DNA of 64,000 nt from UBA4877 sp002399345 (GTDB taxonomy: Bacteria; Bacillota; Thermoanaerobacteria; Thermoanaerobacterales; UBA4877). The stretch is taken from the NCBI GenBank assembly GCA_036752905.1, contig DAIORT010000009.1:1-64000 (forward strand). The letters run 5' to 3'. Position numbers and translations under genes: made by a program. The first letter of the stretch is position 1, and every line of letters begins with the position of its first letter. Positions 8,170 to 16,870 of this stretch are shown here, piece by piece. Below the pieces are notes generated by a model. That model was not told the DNA's origin. It searched no databases and was given only the letters and a program-made list of their open reading frames with translations.

Positions 8170-9084
8170 TTAGCTAATATTTAAATAGTCAGTCCAAACG
8201 CCTCTTATTTTATCACTGCCAAGCAAAAAAATCTCATCCCCTTTCCCAGCTGAATTCATGACATCCTTAATCACATTGTACATTTTATCCGCTTTGAAAT
8301 CCACATTGTATTCCTTAAGCTGCTGCATAATATATGACGGATTGTTACCCTCGTTTTCTATATAAATGTTGTAATTGTACACAGAGAACCAACCCCGGAC
8401 TACATCGGCAATTTTCTTTTTCATACCCAATCCATAATCCTCAAAACTGTCCAGCACCAGATAAATATTTTTACTTTCATTCTCACTCTGGCTCTCCAAA
8501 ACAGAAAAAAGCTGATAAGGGTTGCTTATTTTATTATATACAATACTGAAATCCCCATCGAATATCCTCTCCATATTGCCGTCAAATTTAAGACCGGCCA
8601 ACGTCTTTGTGATCGTATCATCATCCACGTCAAAAATCAAAAATGCCGATATAGATGCCAATGCATTATATATATTATATTTGCCTGGCACATCCAGCCG
8701 AACTGAAAACTCTTTTGGCAGCACACAATTTCCACCAAGTGTTTTAATAGTCCTCTGGACACAGCATGTGAAGGTTTGGCTTTGCTCTTCCTGATTTATG
8801 CTGGATGCAGTCACAGTTGCTTTGCTGCTAAAACCATAATCAACTATTTCATCTGTACAGGGCATCCTTATACTGTAATTTGCATCGGCGTTTGCAATAA
8901 TGGCGGATGCTTTTGAAAAATACTGCAATTCCTTTTTCGCCGGCCGGGCCAGGCCGGCGAAAATTATCACATCACAATCCCTGCTGCCTGCACCCTCCCA
9001 TACCCTTACATTACTTAACACTCCATTAAGCATGGTTTTTATTGTAGTCTTGCCTCCCCGCCCTATTATCGAAATGGTAGCCAT
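8170..9084 (-). CDS. Compact Mur-ligase-like protein
   Basis: 304 residues, far shorter than MurC-F/FolC/MurT (about 430-490). A short Rossmann-like start carries GRGGKTTIKTML, resembling the Mur-ligase ATP loop GxxGKT(S/T). IFAGLARPAKKELQYF and IIANADANY recall the segment after it (the D-N-D region of MurT/MurE). VPGKYNIYNALASISAF matches the G-x-H/Y-N-x-x-N-x-x-A-A motif, and GNMERIFDG replaces the usual GRxE. The last 100 residues look like the C-terminal ligase domain. Most of the central ATPase domain is reduced. The substrate is unknown; a peptidoglycan-related or amide ligase, or a non-catalytic relative, is possible. An in-frame stop just upstream fixes the ATG. Confidence 0.55.
   Translation of the reverse strand: MATISIIGRGGKTTIKTMLNGVLSNVRVWEGAGSRDCDVIIFAGLARPAKKELQYFSKASAIIANADANYSIRMPCTDEIVDYGFSSKATVTASSINQEEQSQTFTCCVQRTIKTLGGNCVLPKEFSVRLDVPGKYNIYNALASISAFLIFDVDDDTITKTLAGLKFDGNMERIFDGDFSIVYNKISNPYQLFSVLESQSENESKNIYLVLDSFEDYGLGMKKKIADVVRGWFSVYNYNIYIENEGNNPSYIMQQLKEYNVDFKADKMYNVIKDVMNSAGKGDEIFLLGSDKIRGVWTDYLNIS
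8934..8963. repeat. 12-bp perfect inverted repeat inside the Mur-like gene
   Basis: TTTTCGCCGGCC (8934-8945) and GGCCGGCGAAAA (8952-8963) around the 6-base loop GGGCCA. It is strikingly GC-rich in an AT-rich gene and encodes the segment FAGLARPAKK. Confidence 0.8.
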
Positions 9085-9181
9085 AGGACATCAGCATCCT
9101 TTCTTAAGCAGCATGCTTAGTTGTTATAGTAGATAAATCAGTATATATATATTATCTTGCACATAAAAACTCTTTATATGT

Positions 9182-9210
9182 AAAAAAAAAGCTGCCCATG
9201 CATGGCAGCT
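9182..9210 (-). terminator. Terminator of sleB
   Basis: Minus strand AGCTGCC-ATGCAT-GGGCAGCT followed by nine T residues, directly after the sleB stop codon. Confidence 0.9.
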
Positions 9211-9211
9211 A

Positions 9212-10027
9212 CTACTTAGCAAAAACATGATTTCCTATTCTTTTAATTACCGGCCTAGACCAAATCCATTTGGAAAATGTCTTTGCCGGATTATAATAGT
9301 ATATTGCACCTCCGCTCGGATCAGATCCGTTGGCCGCCTCCCGGGCCGCTTTCAATGCTATTGCACTCGGTTGTTGATTCATCTGACCGTTGACCGCAGC
9401 AGTAAAAGCTAGAGGTTCATAAATAACACCGGCTAATGTATTTGGAAACTTAGGATTTCCTATTCTATTGAGCACCACTGCTCCCACTGCTACCTGGCCC
9501 TGATAAGACTCACCGCGTGCCTCTCCGTTTATCAGCTTTGCAAGCAGGTATGTTTCATTCCTGCTCAGCCGCGATGATATACCCCTTGATGGCATAGAAG
9601 CAGAAGTATTCATCTTATTACCTGCAACATTACCGGTAGATTTACATGACGGCACTAATAGTTTCTGCCCGGGATATATACAGTTGCTCCAGTGGTTATT
9701 TGCCTTCTTGATTGCGTTAACTGAACTACCGTACCACTTAGCAATTTTAAACAGAGACTCACCCCTGCTCACCACATGGACCTTATATCCTGATGTCTTT
9801 GTCGGAATAACTAGTTTTTCTCCCGGCATTATATTATCGCTCCAATGGTTGTTTGCCTTTTTTATCGAACCAATACTACTATTGTACCAGCTTGCAATCT
9901 TAAACAAGGATTCACCCTTGCTCACTACATGAGTTCTGCCGGCTGCCTCAACCTTTTTAGGCATTGAAACAAAAGCAGTCCCCAAGGCCATTGCAAAAAC
10001 TGCAATTAATATTATTATCTTTCTCAT
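9212..10027 (-). CDS. sleB: Spore cortex-lytic-type cell wall hydrolase with two LysM domains
   Basis: 271 residues. A signal peptide (MRKIIILIAVFAMALGTAFVSM) is followed by two LysM peptidoglycan-binding repeats (THVVSKGESLFKIASWY... and VHVVSRGESLFKIAKWY...) and a C-terminal hydrolase_2 domain (LLAKLINGEARGESYQGQVAVGAVVLNR; the Glu of NGEARGES is the expected catalytic acid). SleB/CwlJ enzymes are lytic transglycosylases acting on muramic-delta-lactam cortex during germination. The typical SleB has another N-terminal binding domain; LysM versions are common in Clostridia and some act on vegetative walls. AGGGG lies seven bases upstream of the ATG. No ypeB partner is adjacent. Confidence 0.85.
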   Translation of the reverse strand: MRKIIILIAVFAMALGTAFVSMPKKVEAAGRTHVVSKGESLFKIASWYNSSIGSIKKANNHWSDNIMPGEKLVIPTKTSGYKVHVVSRGESLFKIAKWYGSSVNAIKKANNHWSNCIYPGQKLLVPSCKSTGNVAGNKMNTSASMPSRGISSRLSRNETYLLAKLINGEARGESYQGQVAVGAVVLNRIGNPKFPNTLAGVIYEPLAFTAAVNGQMNQQPSAIALKAAREAANGSDPSGGAIYYYNPAKTFSKWIWSRPVIKRIGNHVFAK

Positions 10028-10202
10028 GTTATCACCCCTTACATGTATTTATTGAAGCAATAACAAGATTATATTTAATATGTCGTTTTTTGTCGATTTG
10101 CCTATATGTACGCTATCGGTCCCTATCTCAAATGATATTACAAGCTTATATAATACTTGAAATAGCCTTAGAAATGCTACATGATACCAGCAATTTCATA
10201 TA

Positions 10203-10982
10203 CTAATTAGAGTCGTTACTTTGTAAAATTTGGGTTCCCTTATAATCAATATAATAATTATCTTTATATATGAGGTCTGACGCCCTGACAAACTTATAAC
10301 CGCGTTTTCTAAGTTCTCCCAGAATTGTCGGTAATACCTCAGGGGTATACTTGCCATCATTATGGAATAAGATTATGGAACCTTCTTTTGCTTTAGGCAG
10401 TACCCGTTTAGACATAGTCTCAGGTGATAAATCCTTCCAATCCAGCGAATCCACATCCCACTGTACTACCTGATACCCCAGCCTTCTGGCAGTTAACACC
10501 ACCTTGTCATTATATTCTCCATAAGGTGCCCTGAACAGCTTTATATCTTTACCGGTCAATTTTTTTATTTTTTCCGATGTCGTTGACAGTTCCTTTTCGA
10601 TCTCCGCCTCTGAAATACTGTTCATATGAGGATGTGTAGAAGAATGATTTCCTATTTCATGTCCCGCCTTGCTTATCTTTTTCACCATATCCGGGAAATC
10701 ATCAACCCAGATGCCCACCAGGAAAAACGTGGCCTTCGCATCATATTGATCTAATATGTCCAGTATTTTTTGAGTATTTTCAGCGCCCCAGCTGGCATCA
10801 AATGTAATGGCTACCTTCTTTTCCTTGGTATCCACATTGTATACGGGGAGTTCCCGCTGCGGTGAGAAAACAGATATTATTCCCCTATACCCGCCATTAT
10901 AGCATACGAGAGATATGCACACCACTAAAAAAACAGCGCATATCTTGATGAGTCTGTCCCAACTAACAAAGAATAAATGCAT
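10203..10982 (-). CDS. pdaB: Polysaccharide deacetylase, PdaB-like sporulation family
   Basis: 259 residues. One N-terminal membrane anchor (LIKICAVFLVVCISLVCYNGGY) and an extracytoplasmic NodB fold. Motif 1 is TFDASWG (TFDDG in most family members; the Asp pair is altered as in PdaB), motif 2 is GNHSSTHPHM with zinc-binding His residues, motif 3 is RAPYGEYN, and motif 5 is IILFHNDGKYT. NodB enzymes de-N-acetylate N-acetylglucosamine or muramic acid; PdaB is needed for cortex maintenance in Bacillus spores. GGGGGGAT precedes the ATG. It follows sleB's locus on the same strand with about 175 bases between, consistent with a spore-wall pair. Confidence 0.8.
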   Translation of the reverse strand: MHLFFVSWDRLIKICAVFLVVCISLVCYNGGYRGIISVFSPQRELPVYNVDTKEKKVAITFDASWGAENTQKILDILDQYDAKATFFLVGIWVDDFPDMVKKISKAGHEIGNHSSTHPHMNSISEAEIEKELSTTSEKIKKLTGKDIKLFRAPYGEYNDKVVLTARRLGYQVVQWDVDSLDWKDLSPETMSKRVLPKAKEGSIILFHNDGKYTPEVLPTILGELRKRGYKFVRASDLIYKDNYYIDYKGTQILQSNDSN

Positions 10983-11129
10983 TTTATCCCCCCATTCTTT
11001 ATTTAATTTATTCTTTTAAAAGCTTTATTATACTTTTTAACCATAAATTACATCTCATTTTAATGAATATAAATGTTGATATATTTAAAAAATACATATG
11101 CAAACAGTATTTGAAAGTAGGTAATAATT

Positions 11130-12566
11130 ATGGCCTGGGTTTTGATTTTTTTGGTAATATTCGCCGCATCCTTTTACTACTTGAAGTTTTATGATAACAA
11201 GGAACTTTCCCCCGTGTCGGTTCCCGCATCAAAAAACAAGGACAGGGCGCAAAACAAACCTCCAACGGCTTTTAAAGATGTGGCGGGATTGGATGAAGTA
11301 ATAGAAGAACTGCATGATCTGGTCGACTACATGAACAATACTCAAAAATATGCGGCACTGGGTGCAAAATTCCCCAAGGGGATTATATTCTATGGACCTC
11401 CGGGTACCGGTAAAACCTTGCTTGCCAGTGCACTTGCAGGTGAGACAAAAGCCACCTTTTATCCCGTGAGTGGATCGGAGTTTGTAGAGAAGTATGTAGG
11501 TGTCGGTGCCAGTAGAATAAGGTCTCTTTTTCAAAAAGCCCGCAAGAATTCTCCCAGCGTGATATTCATTGATGAAATTGACGCTGTAGGCAGCCGCAGA
11601 AATATAGACAATAACTCCGAGAAGGACCAGACATTAAATCAGCTGCTTGTAGAGATGGATGGTTTTAATTCTAATGAGGATACCGTAATGGTAATAGGAG
11701 CAACCAACAGGCTGGACCTGTTGGATGATGCTCTTCTAAGACCAGGGCGGTTTGACAGGCAGATATACATCGGCCATCCCAATCTCAGGGCAAGAGAAGA
11801 GATACTGCGTGTTCATACTAAAGATAAACCCCTTGAATCTACCGTGGATCTCAAAAAGCTGGCTTCCAGCACATACGGCATGACCGGAGCCCATCTTGCC
11901 TCTATAGCTAATGAAGCGGCCATACTTGCCGTAAGAAGGAATAAGACGAATATAGGCAACGAAGAATTTGATGAGGCAATTGAAAGGGTTATAGCGGGTA
12001 TCGAAAAAAAGAATGCAGACATAATTGAAAGAGAAAAGGTCATGGTCGCTTATCATGAATCCGGGCATGCATTGATTTCCAGCCTGCTCAAGGTAAACTC
12101 CGTAGGAAAAATATCTATAAAGCCAAGAGGCCAGGCCTTAGGATATGTACTCAATATGCCCAATGAAGATAATTTTCTTCAAACAAAAACTCAGCTTTTA
12201 AACAGGATTAAAGTGCTTTTAGGTGGCAGAGCGGCAGAAGAGTTGATATTCGGCGATGTTACATCAGGAGCATTAAATGATCTCAAAGAAGCTACAAAGA
12301 TAGCTTTAGCCATGATTACCTCATACGGTATGAGCGATCTGGGAAAAATGGTATATGACGATCAGAATATGCATGACAATGAAAATGTAAACAGAGAAGT
12401 TAATAAAATAATTGACGAATGTTATGACTATGCCACAGAGGCTCTTCGCCAAAACAAAAAACTGCTTGAGAAAATCACAAAAACGCTCCTTAAAAAAGAT
12501 TCATTAAACGGACCGGATATAGAAAAAATAATAAAAGAATACAAAATAATGATACCTGCATCATAA
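11130..12566 (+). CDS. Short FtsH-like AAA+ membrane metalloprotease (paralogue A)
   Basis: 478 residues against about 600-650 for FtsH. A single N-terminal TM segment (residues 2-18) is followed directly by the AAA+ domain, so the extracytoplasmic domain and second TM are missing. Walker A GPPGTGKT (89-96), Walker B VIFIDEID, and arginines in LLRPGRFDRQ (204-210) are intact. The zinc protease motif HESGH (309-313) and the third ligand Asp in LNDLKEATK (384) are intact, so it should be proteolytic. The pore loop reads KYVG instead of the canonical FVG, keeping an aromatic residue. It faces the cytosol and probably forms a hexamer. It stands alone before a terminator, with MecA downstream. Confidence 0.88.
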   Translation: MAWVLIFLVIFAASFYYLKFYDNKELSPVSVPASKNKDRAQNKPPTAFKDVAGLDEVIEELHDLVDYMNNTQKYAALGAKFPKGIIFYGPPGTGKTLLASALAGETKATFYPVSGSEFVEKYVGVGASRIRSLFQKARKNSPSVIFIDEIDAVGSRRNIDNNSEKDQTLNQLLVEMDGFNSNEDTVMVIGATNRLDLLDDALLRPGRFDRQIYIGHPNLRAREEILRVHTKDKPLESTVDLKKLASSTYGMTGAHLASIANEAAILAVRRNKTNIGNEEFDEAIERVIAGIEKKNADIIEREKVMVAYHESGHALISSLLKVNSVGKISIKPRGQALGYVLNMPNEDNFLQTKTQLLNRIKVLLGGRAAEELIFGDVTSGALNDLKEATKIALAMITSYGMSDLGKMVYDDQNMHDNENVNREVNKIIDECYDYATEALRQNKKLLEKITKTLLKKDSLNGPDIEKIIKEYKIMIPAS

Positions 12567-12567
12567 G

Positions 12568-12595
12568 AGGAGGAGAGGTTTTTCTCCTTCTTTTA
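12568..12595 (+). terminator. Terminator after FtsH-like gene A
   Basis: Stem GAGGAGA (12570-12576) with TCTCCTT (12583-12589, one G-U), then CTTTTATT. It starts just after the stop codon. Confidence 0.65.
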
Positions 12596-12725
12596 TTGGC
12601 CTCAAATCAGAGTAATGCAGTATCTTCATCCTCCTATGAAAAGGTACCTCTTTATGGTATAATGGATAATAGCAATATGGTAGGCATAAAATATTTAAGA
12701 ATCATTAATGAAAGAGGTGGGCGGG

Positions 12726-13277
12726 ATGAAAATAGAAAAAATTAGTGAAAATAAGATAAGAATTTTAATCACCGCCGCAGATCTGAAGAAGAAGAACATC
12801 GATATAAATGATCTTTATTATGATGACACAAAAGCACAGAATCTCTTTTGGGAACTTTTATACGAGGCATATTTAGAAGAAAGCTTTGATGTGGATAATT
12901 CAAAACTTATAGTCGAGGTGGCTCCGGTATCCCATGACAGTTTTGTTATCCTAGTCACACGAATCCCTGATAAAAAATCGGTATTGTATTCCAGCAAACA
13001 CCGTAAAAACTATTTAAACAACTTCTATCAGTTCAGTTCATTTGATGAATTTGTAGATCTGTCTAAGGAAATTGAGGGACTATTCTCAGGAGAAAGTAGC
13101 TTTTATAAATATCAGGATTGGTATGTACTTTATCTAAATGGCTATCTTACCAAAAAGATTCAGGCAATACTGGAAGAGTATGGTACGAGAATTAATACAT
13201 CTTTAGGTATTTTAAATGAACATGGTAAACTCTTAATAAACAAGAATGCACTGGATGTAATGAACCAATACTTCTAG
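12726..13277 (+). CDS. mecA: MecA-like adaptor protein
   Basis: 183 residues. The N-terminal pattern (MKIEKISENKIRILITAADLKKKNIDINDLYYD...AQNLFWELLYEAYLEESFDV) follows the MecA substrate-binding domain, and the end (ILEEYGTRINTSLGILNEHGKLLINKNALDVMNQYF) follows the MecA C-terminal ClpC-binding domain, slightly shorter than the 218-residue Bacillus protein. MecA hands substrates to ClpCP. The ATG at 12726 has GAGGTGG five bases upstream; the ATG at 12708 lies before that site. No clpC is in the window; the neighbours are two FtsH-like proteases, which raises the possibility of a different partner. The family call is from pattern only. Confidence 0.75.
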   Translation: MKIEKISENKIRILITAADLKKKNIDINDLYYDDTKAQNLFWELLYEAYLEESFDVDNSKLIVEVAPVSHDSFVILVTRIPDKKSVLYSSKHRKNYLNNFYQFSSFDEFVDLSKEIEGLFSGESSFYKYQDWYVLYLNGYLTKKIQAILEEYGTRINTSLGILNEHGKLLINKNALDVMNQYF

Positions 13278-13280
13278 CTT

Positions 13281-13320
13281 AAAAAAGGCAGGAGCGGAAA
13301 AAATCGCTCCTGCCTTTTTT
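13281..13320. terminator. Bidirectional terminator between mecA and FtsH-like gene B
   Basis: Perfect 16-bp stem AAAAAAGGCAGGAGCG/CGCTCCTGCCTTTTTT with an 8-base loop. It has T-runs on both strands and overlaps the stop codon of the convergent minus-strand gene. Confidence 0.93.
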
Positions 13321-14785
13321 AAGCAGCTATAGTTTTTAATGAATTTCTTAGTATATCTCCCGAAACACTCTCTTCTTTTATAATTATATCGGACAAACTC
13401 AATATAATTTCTTTATTGCTCTCAATTATAGAACGTACATCCTCTTCTAAACCCTTGATTATCTCGGATACAGCGCAGCTCAAATCTTTTTTTGGAAGAT
13501 CATCCTTACTTATTATGCCAAGTCTAGACATACCTGAGTAGATGATGTCCTTAGCGTATTTTATAGCCTGCTCAAAATCATTGGATGCTCCGGTGCTCCG
13601 ATCATTTAATATAATTTCCTCAGCCATGGCGCCTCCCAGGCAAACCTCAATCTCTTTTTCCAGTTCCTCTTTAGTGTATAGGTAGTGATCATCCTTCTCT
13701 GTTTGCCTTACGAATCCGAGCGCGTTGCCGCGCGGTGCTATGGTGACATTGGCCACGCTACCCGGCATGAGTGTCTCTATTAACACGGCATGGCCGGTTT
13801 CATGTATAGCCACCCTCTTCATTTCACTGTCCGACGGCTTTCTGTCCAGTTTTTCACCCATTATGACCTTATCAACCGCTTCCATGAGATGCTTTTGTGT
13901 GATGACATCCGATTTATCTCGCAGGGCAAGTATGGCCGCCTCATTGGTGAGCGACTCTAAGTGTGCACCGGAAAACCCGAATGTATCCTGCGCTATTGAT
14001 TCTAAATTTGCATCCGGCGCCAGCGGCTTACCCTTGGTATGAATCTTAAGGATTCCCAAGCGGCCCTTTTTATCCGGCAGGTCAACCCTAACCTGCCTGT
14101 CAAAACGGCCGGGCCGGAGCAATGCTTCATCAAGCATATCCATTCTATTAGTCGCTGCGATAACCAACACCTTTATATCATCATCCTGGCTCGCACCATC
14201 CATCTCGACCAGAAGCTGGTTCAGTGTCTGGTCATACTCCATATGGCTCTCATTGCCGCCTCTTTTAACACCTATAATCTCAATCTCATCAATGAATATT
14301 ACAACGCTCTTTTTACCTTGCTTTTCAGCCTCGGACCTTGCCGACTCAAATAATTTTCTTACTCTTTGTGCGCCGACACCGGCATATACCTCTATAAATT
14401 CACTGCCGGATGAAGCAACAAATGCAGAATCTGTATAAGAAGCCGCCGCCTTAGCTAAAAGCGTCTTTCCTGTTCCCGGAGGGCCCCATAAAAGGATACC
14501 TTTTAGAGGTCTTATACCCAACTTCTTAATATCCTTATCATGTATAATAAAATCCAGTGCCTCTTTCAGTTCCCTAGCCGCCGTATCCTGTCCTCCTATA
14601 TCTTCAAACTTCACCACATCGACATCATTTACGGTTTTAAGGCTGCCGCCGACTTTACCATCCAGTAGAAAATTAAACATAAGAAGCATAGCTCCAATGA
14701 ATATAAAAGGAGTTATATCAAAACCCAGGATAGCCAGAAAAATTGTTACCGCTACAGCAGAGCCGATCAATACTTCTCTAATCAT
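13319..14785 (-). CDS. Short FtsH-like AAA+ membrane metalloprotease (paralogue B)
   Basis: 488 residues. The N-terminus has a tight hairpin of two hydrophobic segments (residues 4-20 and 24-41) with almost no extracytoplasmic loop, then AAA+ with Walker A GPPGTGKT (101-108), Walker B VVIFIDEIE and LLRPGRFDRQ. Zinc motif HETGH (328-332) and the third ligand Asp in SNDFEQA (403) are intact. The pore loop is VYAG instead of FVG. It is a paralogue of gene A on the other strand. Its ATG overlaps by one base (TAATG) the stop codon of the upstream membrane-protein gene, so the two are probably translationally coupled and work together. Family role: ATP-driven degradation of membrane and cytosolic proteins. 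Confidence 0.88.
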   Translation of the reverse strand: MIREVLIGSAVAVTIFLAILGFDITPFIFIGAMLLMFNFLLDGKVGGSLKTVNDVDVVKFEDIGGQDTAARELKEALDFIIHDKDIKKLGIRPLKGILLWGPPGTGKTLLAKAAASYTDSAFVASSGSEFIEVYAGVGAQRVRKLFESARSEAEKQGKKSVVIFIDEIEIIGVKRGGNESHMEYDQTLNQLLVEMDGASQDDDIKVLVIAATNRMDMLDEALLRPGRFDRQVRVDLPDKKGRLGILKIHTKGKPLAPDANLESIAQDTFGFSGAHLESLTNEAAILALRDKSDVITQKHLMEAVDKVIMGEKLDRKPSDSEMKRVAIHETGHAVLIETLMPGSVANVTIAPRGNALGFVRQTEKDDHYLYTKEELEKEIEVCLGGAMAEEIILNDRSTGASNDFEQAIKYAKDIIYSGMSRLGIISKDDLPKKDLSCAVSEIIKGLEEDVRSIIESNKEIILSLSDIIIKEESVSGDILRNSLKTIAA

Positions 14786-15312
14786 TAAGCCTTCCCCCTC
14801 AAAACCTTTGAGTAGTTTACAACCTTATATAAAGCACTGTCACCCTTTTGCATGGCCACATAAATGTTATTCTCATCAACTTTAATTGTATAATTTATAC
14901 CGCCGGATTTCAACTTATCATGAATGTTGTTCCTCATAGTGGGAAAATCGCCGTTTATCTTTGATTCATAAATATAATAGGAAATATCGTCAAAATGTAC
15001 ACTTAGGCCTTTATAGTCTTTGCCCTTTACGTCCTTTATTACGATTTCAGATTGCGGAGACTTTTTGTTTATCTCTTTCTGTGTATCAACATACACACTT
15101 TGAAGATCAGCATTCTTCTTTATACCAATATATATCTTTTGAGAAACCTTGTCTTTAACTATTTTAACAGATTTTACGCCATATATTTTCTTGATGCTGT
15201 TTTCCAGGCTGTTATTTGAATATTTCATATAAATATCAAGCCCAAAAAGGAGTGCAGCTAATAACATCACAGCCACAATGATTACAATATATAATTTTAT
15301 ACCTTTAAACAT
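14785..15312 (-). CDS. Membrane-anchored protein coupled to FtsH-like gene B
   Basis: 175 residues, no family recognised. Residues 6-28 form one TM segment (LYIVIIVAVMLLAALLFGLDIYM) after a short basic start, so the remaining 145 residues should lie outside the membrane. That part is alternating helix and strand (SLENSIKKIYGVKSVKIVKD; KIYIGIKKN; DISYYIYESKI; NIYVAMQKG), compatible with a small alpha+beta domain. The gene ends inside the ATG of the FtsH-like protease. I infer that it could supply the extracytoplasmic domain that the protease lacks, or act as its substrate receptor. The ATG is preceded by GGGAGG. Confidence 0.6.
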   Translation of the reverse strand: MFKGIKLYIVIIVAVMLLAALLFGLDIYMKYSNNSLENSIKKIYGVKSVKIVKDKVSQKIYIGIKKNADLQSVYVDTQKEINKKSPQSEIVIKDVKGKDYKGLSVHFDDISYYIYESKINGDFPTMRNNIHDKLKSGGINYTIKVDENNIYVAMQKGDSALYKVVNYSKVLRGKA

Positions 15313-15366
15313 TTTTACCTCCCTGCAAACAGTATATACTATATTATATCATATTTATATATCGTT

Positions 15367-16767
15367 TCAATCATGGTATTTATAATATTTTAATATATCA
15401 TTGATATCATTTATAGCAAAAGATTTCTCCGCGTCCGTAGTATCAAACTCCATGGATTTTTTAACAAACCCCAAGAATTCATCCAGATCTTTAAACACGG
15501 GATCAACGCTGGAAATCATGTCACTCATAAACACTCTTTTTTCATCAGGCTTCAATTTATTAAGCTTTATATCGATATCATGGATTATATTATCCACAAC
15601 CTCATAAAGATCCTCGGAAGGTATATCATAAAAATCTGATAATGTTAAACCCTCGCCATCCTGCACAATTGTGTTCAGATAATAAAAATAGTTGATTAAA
15701 TCAACTAAATCTTGTTCAGGCATATTACCCTTATCAAAGGCTGCACCATTTATATTTTCAATTTTAACAGAGTATTTTTTTAGTACGTCATACCATTTAC
15801 GCACTGCTGATCTTATCTCATGAAATATTGATTTACCCAGCCTTTTATCCTGTCTTTCATCCGGAATTGTAACATATCTGTCAGTGTAATATACAAGGGG
15901 TTCTTCTTTAACAAGGGTTGCATAATCCATATCAAAATCTAGTAAAACAATCATGATCCGATTTAAAGACATTATATACGACCATATAGTTTCATAAACC
16001 CTGTTCAAATCAGCGGTATATCTCTTAAGTCCCCCACAATATCCAAGAAGTTTTCTACCGGACATCTCCCTGAAATTCGCATCATTATATTCTTTAAGAC
16101 ATGTATAGTATAAATTGTCAGTCAAATCCTCTCTGGGATATAAATCCTCGTTTACCATTCCGTATATGCCATTTATACCATCCAAGTCTTTCTCTATCAT
16201 ACCTGTTAAAGAAGTCTGCATATACTCTAAAAAAGAATTTTTAGTCATCCTGATCGGAACGGCCATAAGTATTTCCCGCTGCATAATTTTTAGCGTTTGC
16301 GATTTCTTAACTTTGAGCGAATTATACAAGTTATTGTAAAATCCCTCAAGATCGTATTTACGGTGATATCTATCATTTTTACTGCGCCAGTACGAATACA
16401 GCCTAAACATATGATGGGAATACAATGAAAGAAATCTGTATTCCTCATAATAATTAAGCAATAATTTTTTTATCTGAAACAGTTCAATTATTTTTTTACT
16501 TTTTAGCGCACCCTCCATGTTTAAAATATGCTCGTAATTTTTTATTATATCATCTATATATAAAAACTTATCGGAAAGCTCATTTTCTATTGTGCAACCC
16601 TCAAGCATTTTTAAATTATGTTTAGAATATGCATACTCCTCAAACATTTCAATAGAGGCCACAACATCAACCGCACTTATAAACTTTTTATTTGCTCCGT
16701 CTGTGTTGGATTTATTATCTTTAAAATATTCATCATTAAGCTTGTTGTTCTTATTTTTTTCTCTCAT
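15367..16767 (-). CDS. Large soluble protein of unknown function beside flagellar genes
   Basis: 466 residues, no signal peptide or TM segment and no family recognised. It is strongly helical and charged, rich in Asp, Glu, Lys and Tyr. The first 30 residues are low-complexity and basic-polar (REKNKNNKLNDEYFKDNKSN). Aromatic-rich helices occur in the middle (HMFRLYSYWRSKNDRYHRKYDLEGFYNNLY). The ATG at 16767 has AGGAGTGG about 12 bases upstream; a GTG at 16818 has no ribosome site. It follows the FlgN-like gene on the same strand but behind a hairpin, so a flagellar role is only a guess from position. Confidence 0.6.
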   Translation of the reverse strand: MREKNKNNKLNDEYFKDNKSNTDGANKKFISAVDVVASIEMFEEYAYSKHNLKMLEGCTIENELSDKFLYIDDIIKNYEHILNMEGALKSKKIIELFQIKKLLLNYYEEYRFLSLYSHHMFRLYSYWRSKNDRYHRKYDLEGFYNNLYNSLKVKKSQTLKIMQREILMAVPIRMTKNSFLEYMQTSLTGMIEKDLDGINGIYGMVNEDLYPREDLTDNLYYTCLKEYNDANFREMSGRKLLGYCGGLKRYTADLNRVYETIWSYIMSLNRIMIVLLDFDMDYATLVKEEPLVYYTDRYVTIPDERQDKRLGKSIFHEIRSAVRKWYDVLKKYSVKIENINGAAFDKGNMPEQDLVDLINYFYYLNTIVQDGEGLTLSDFYDIPSEDLYEVVDNIIHDIDIKLNKLKPDEKRVFMSDMISSVDPVFKDLDEFLGFVKKSMEFDTTDAEKSFAINDINDILKYYKYHD

Positions 16768-16840
16768 GTAATAAACACCACTCCTGTCTGTAGCCTGGTA
16801 TTGATTTAAGTTTAGCACAATTTTATATGGCAGGCAATGA

Positions 16841-16870
16841 AAGCAAAAATAAAAAGGGGGTTAACCCCTT
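16841..16870 (-). terminator. Terminator at the end of the flagellar cluster
   Basis: Minus strand AAGGGG-TTAAC-CCCCTT followed by TTTATTTTTGC. The stem is short (6 bp) and overlaps the stop codon of the FlgN-like gene. Confidence 0.55.
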
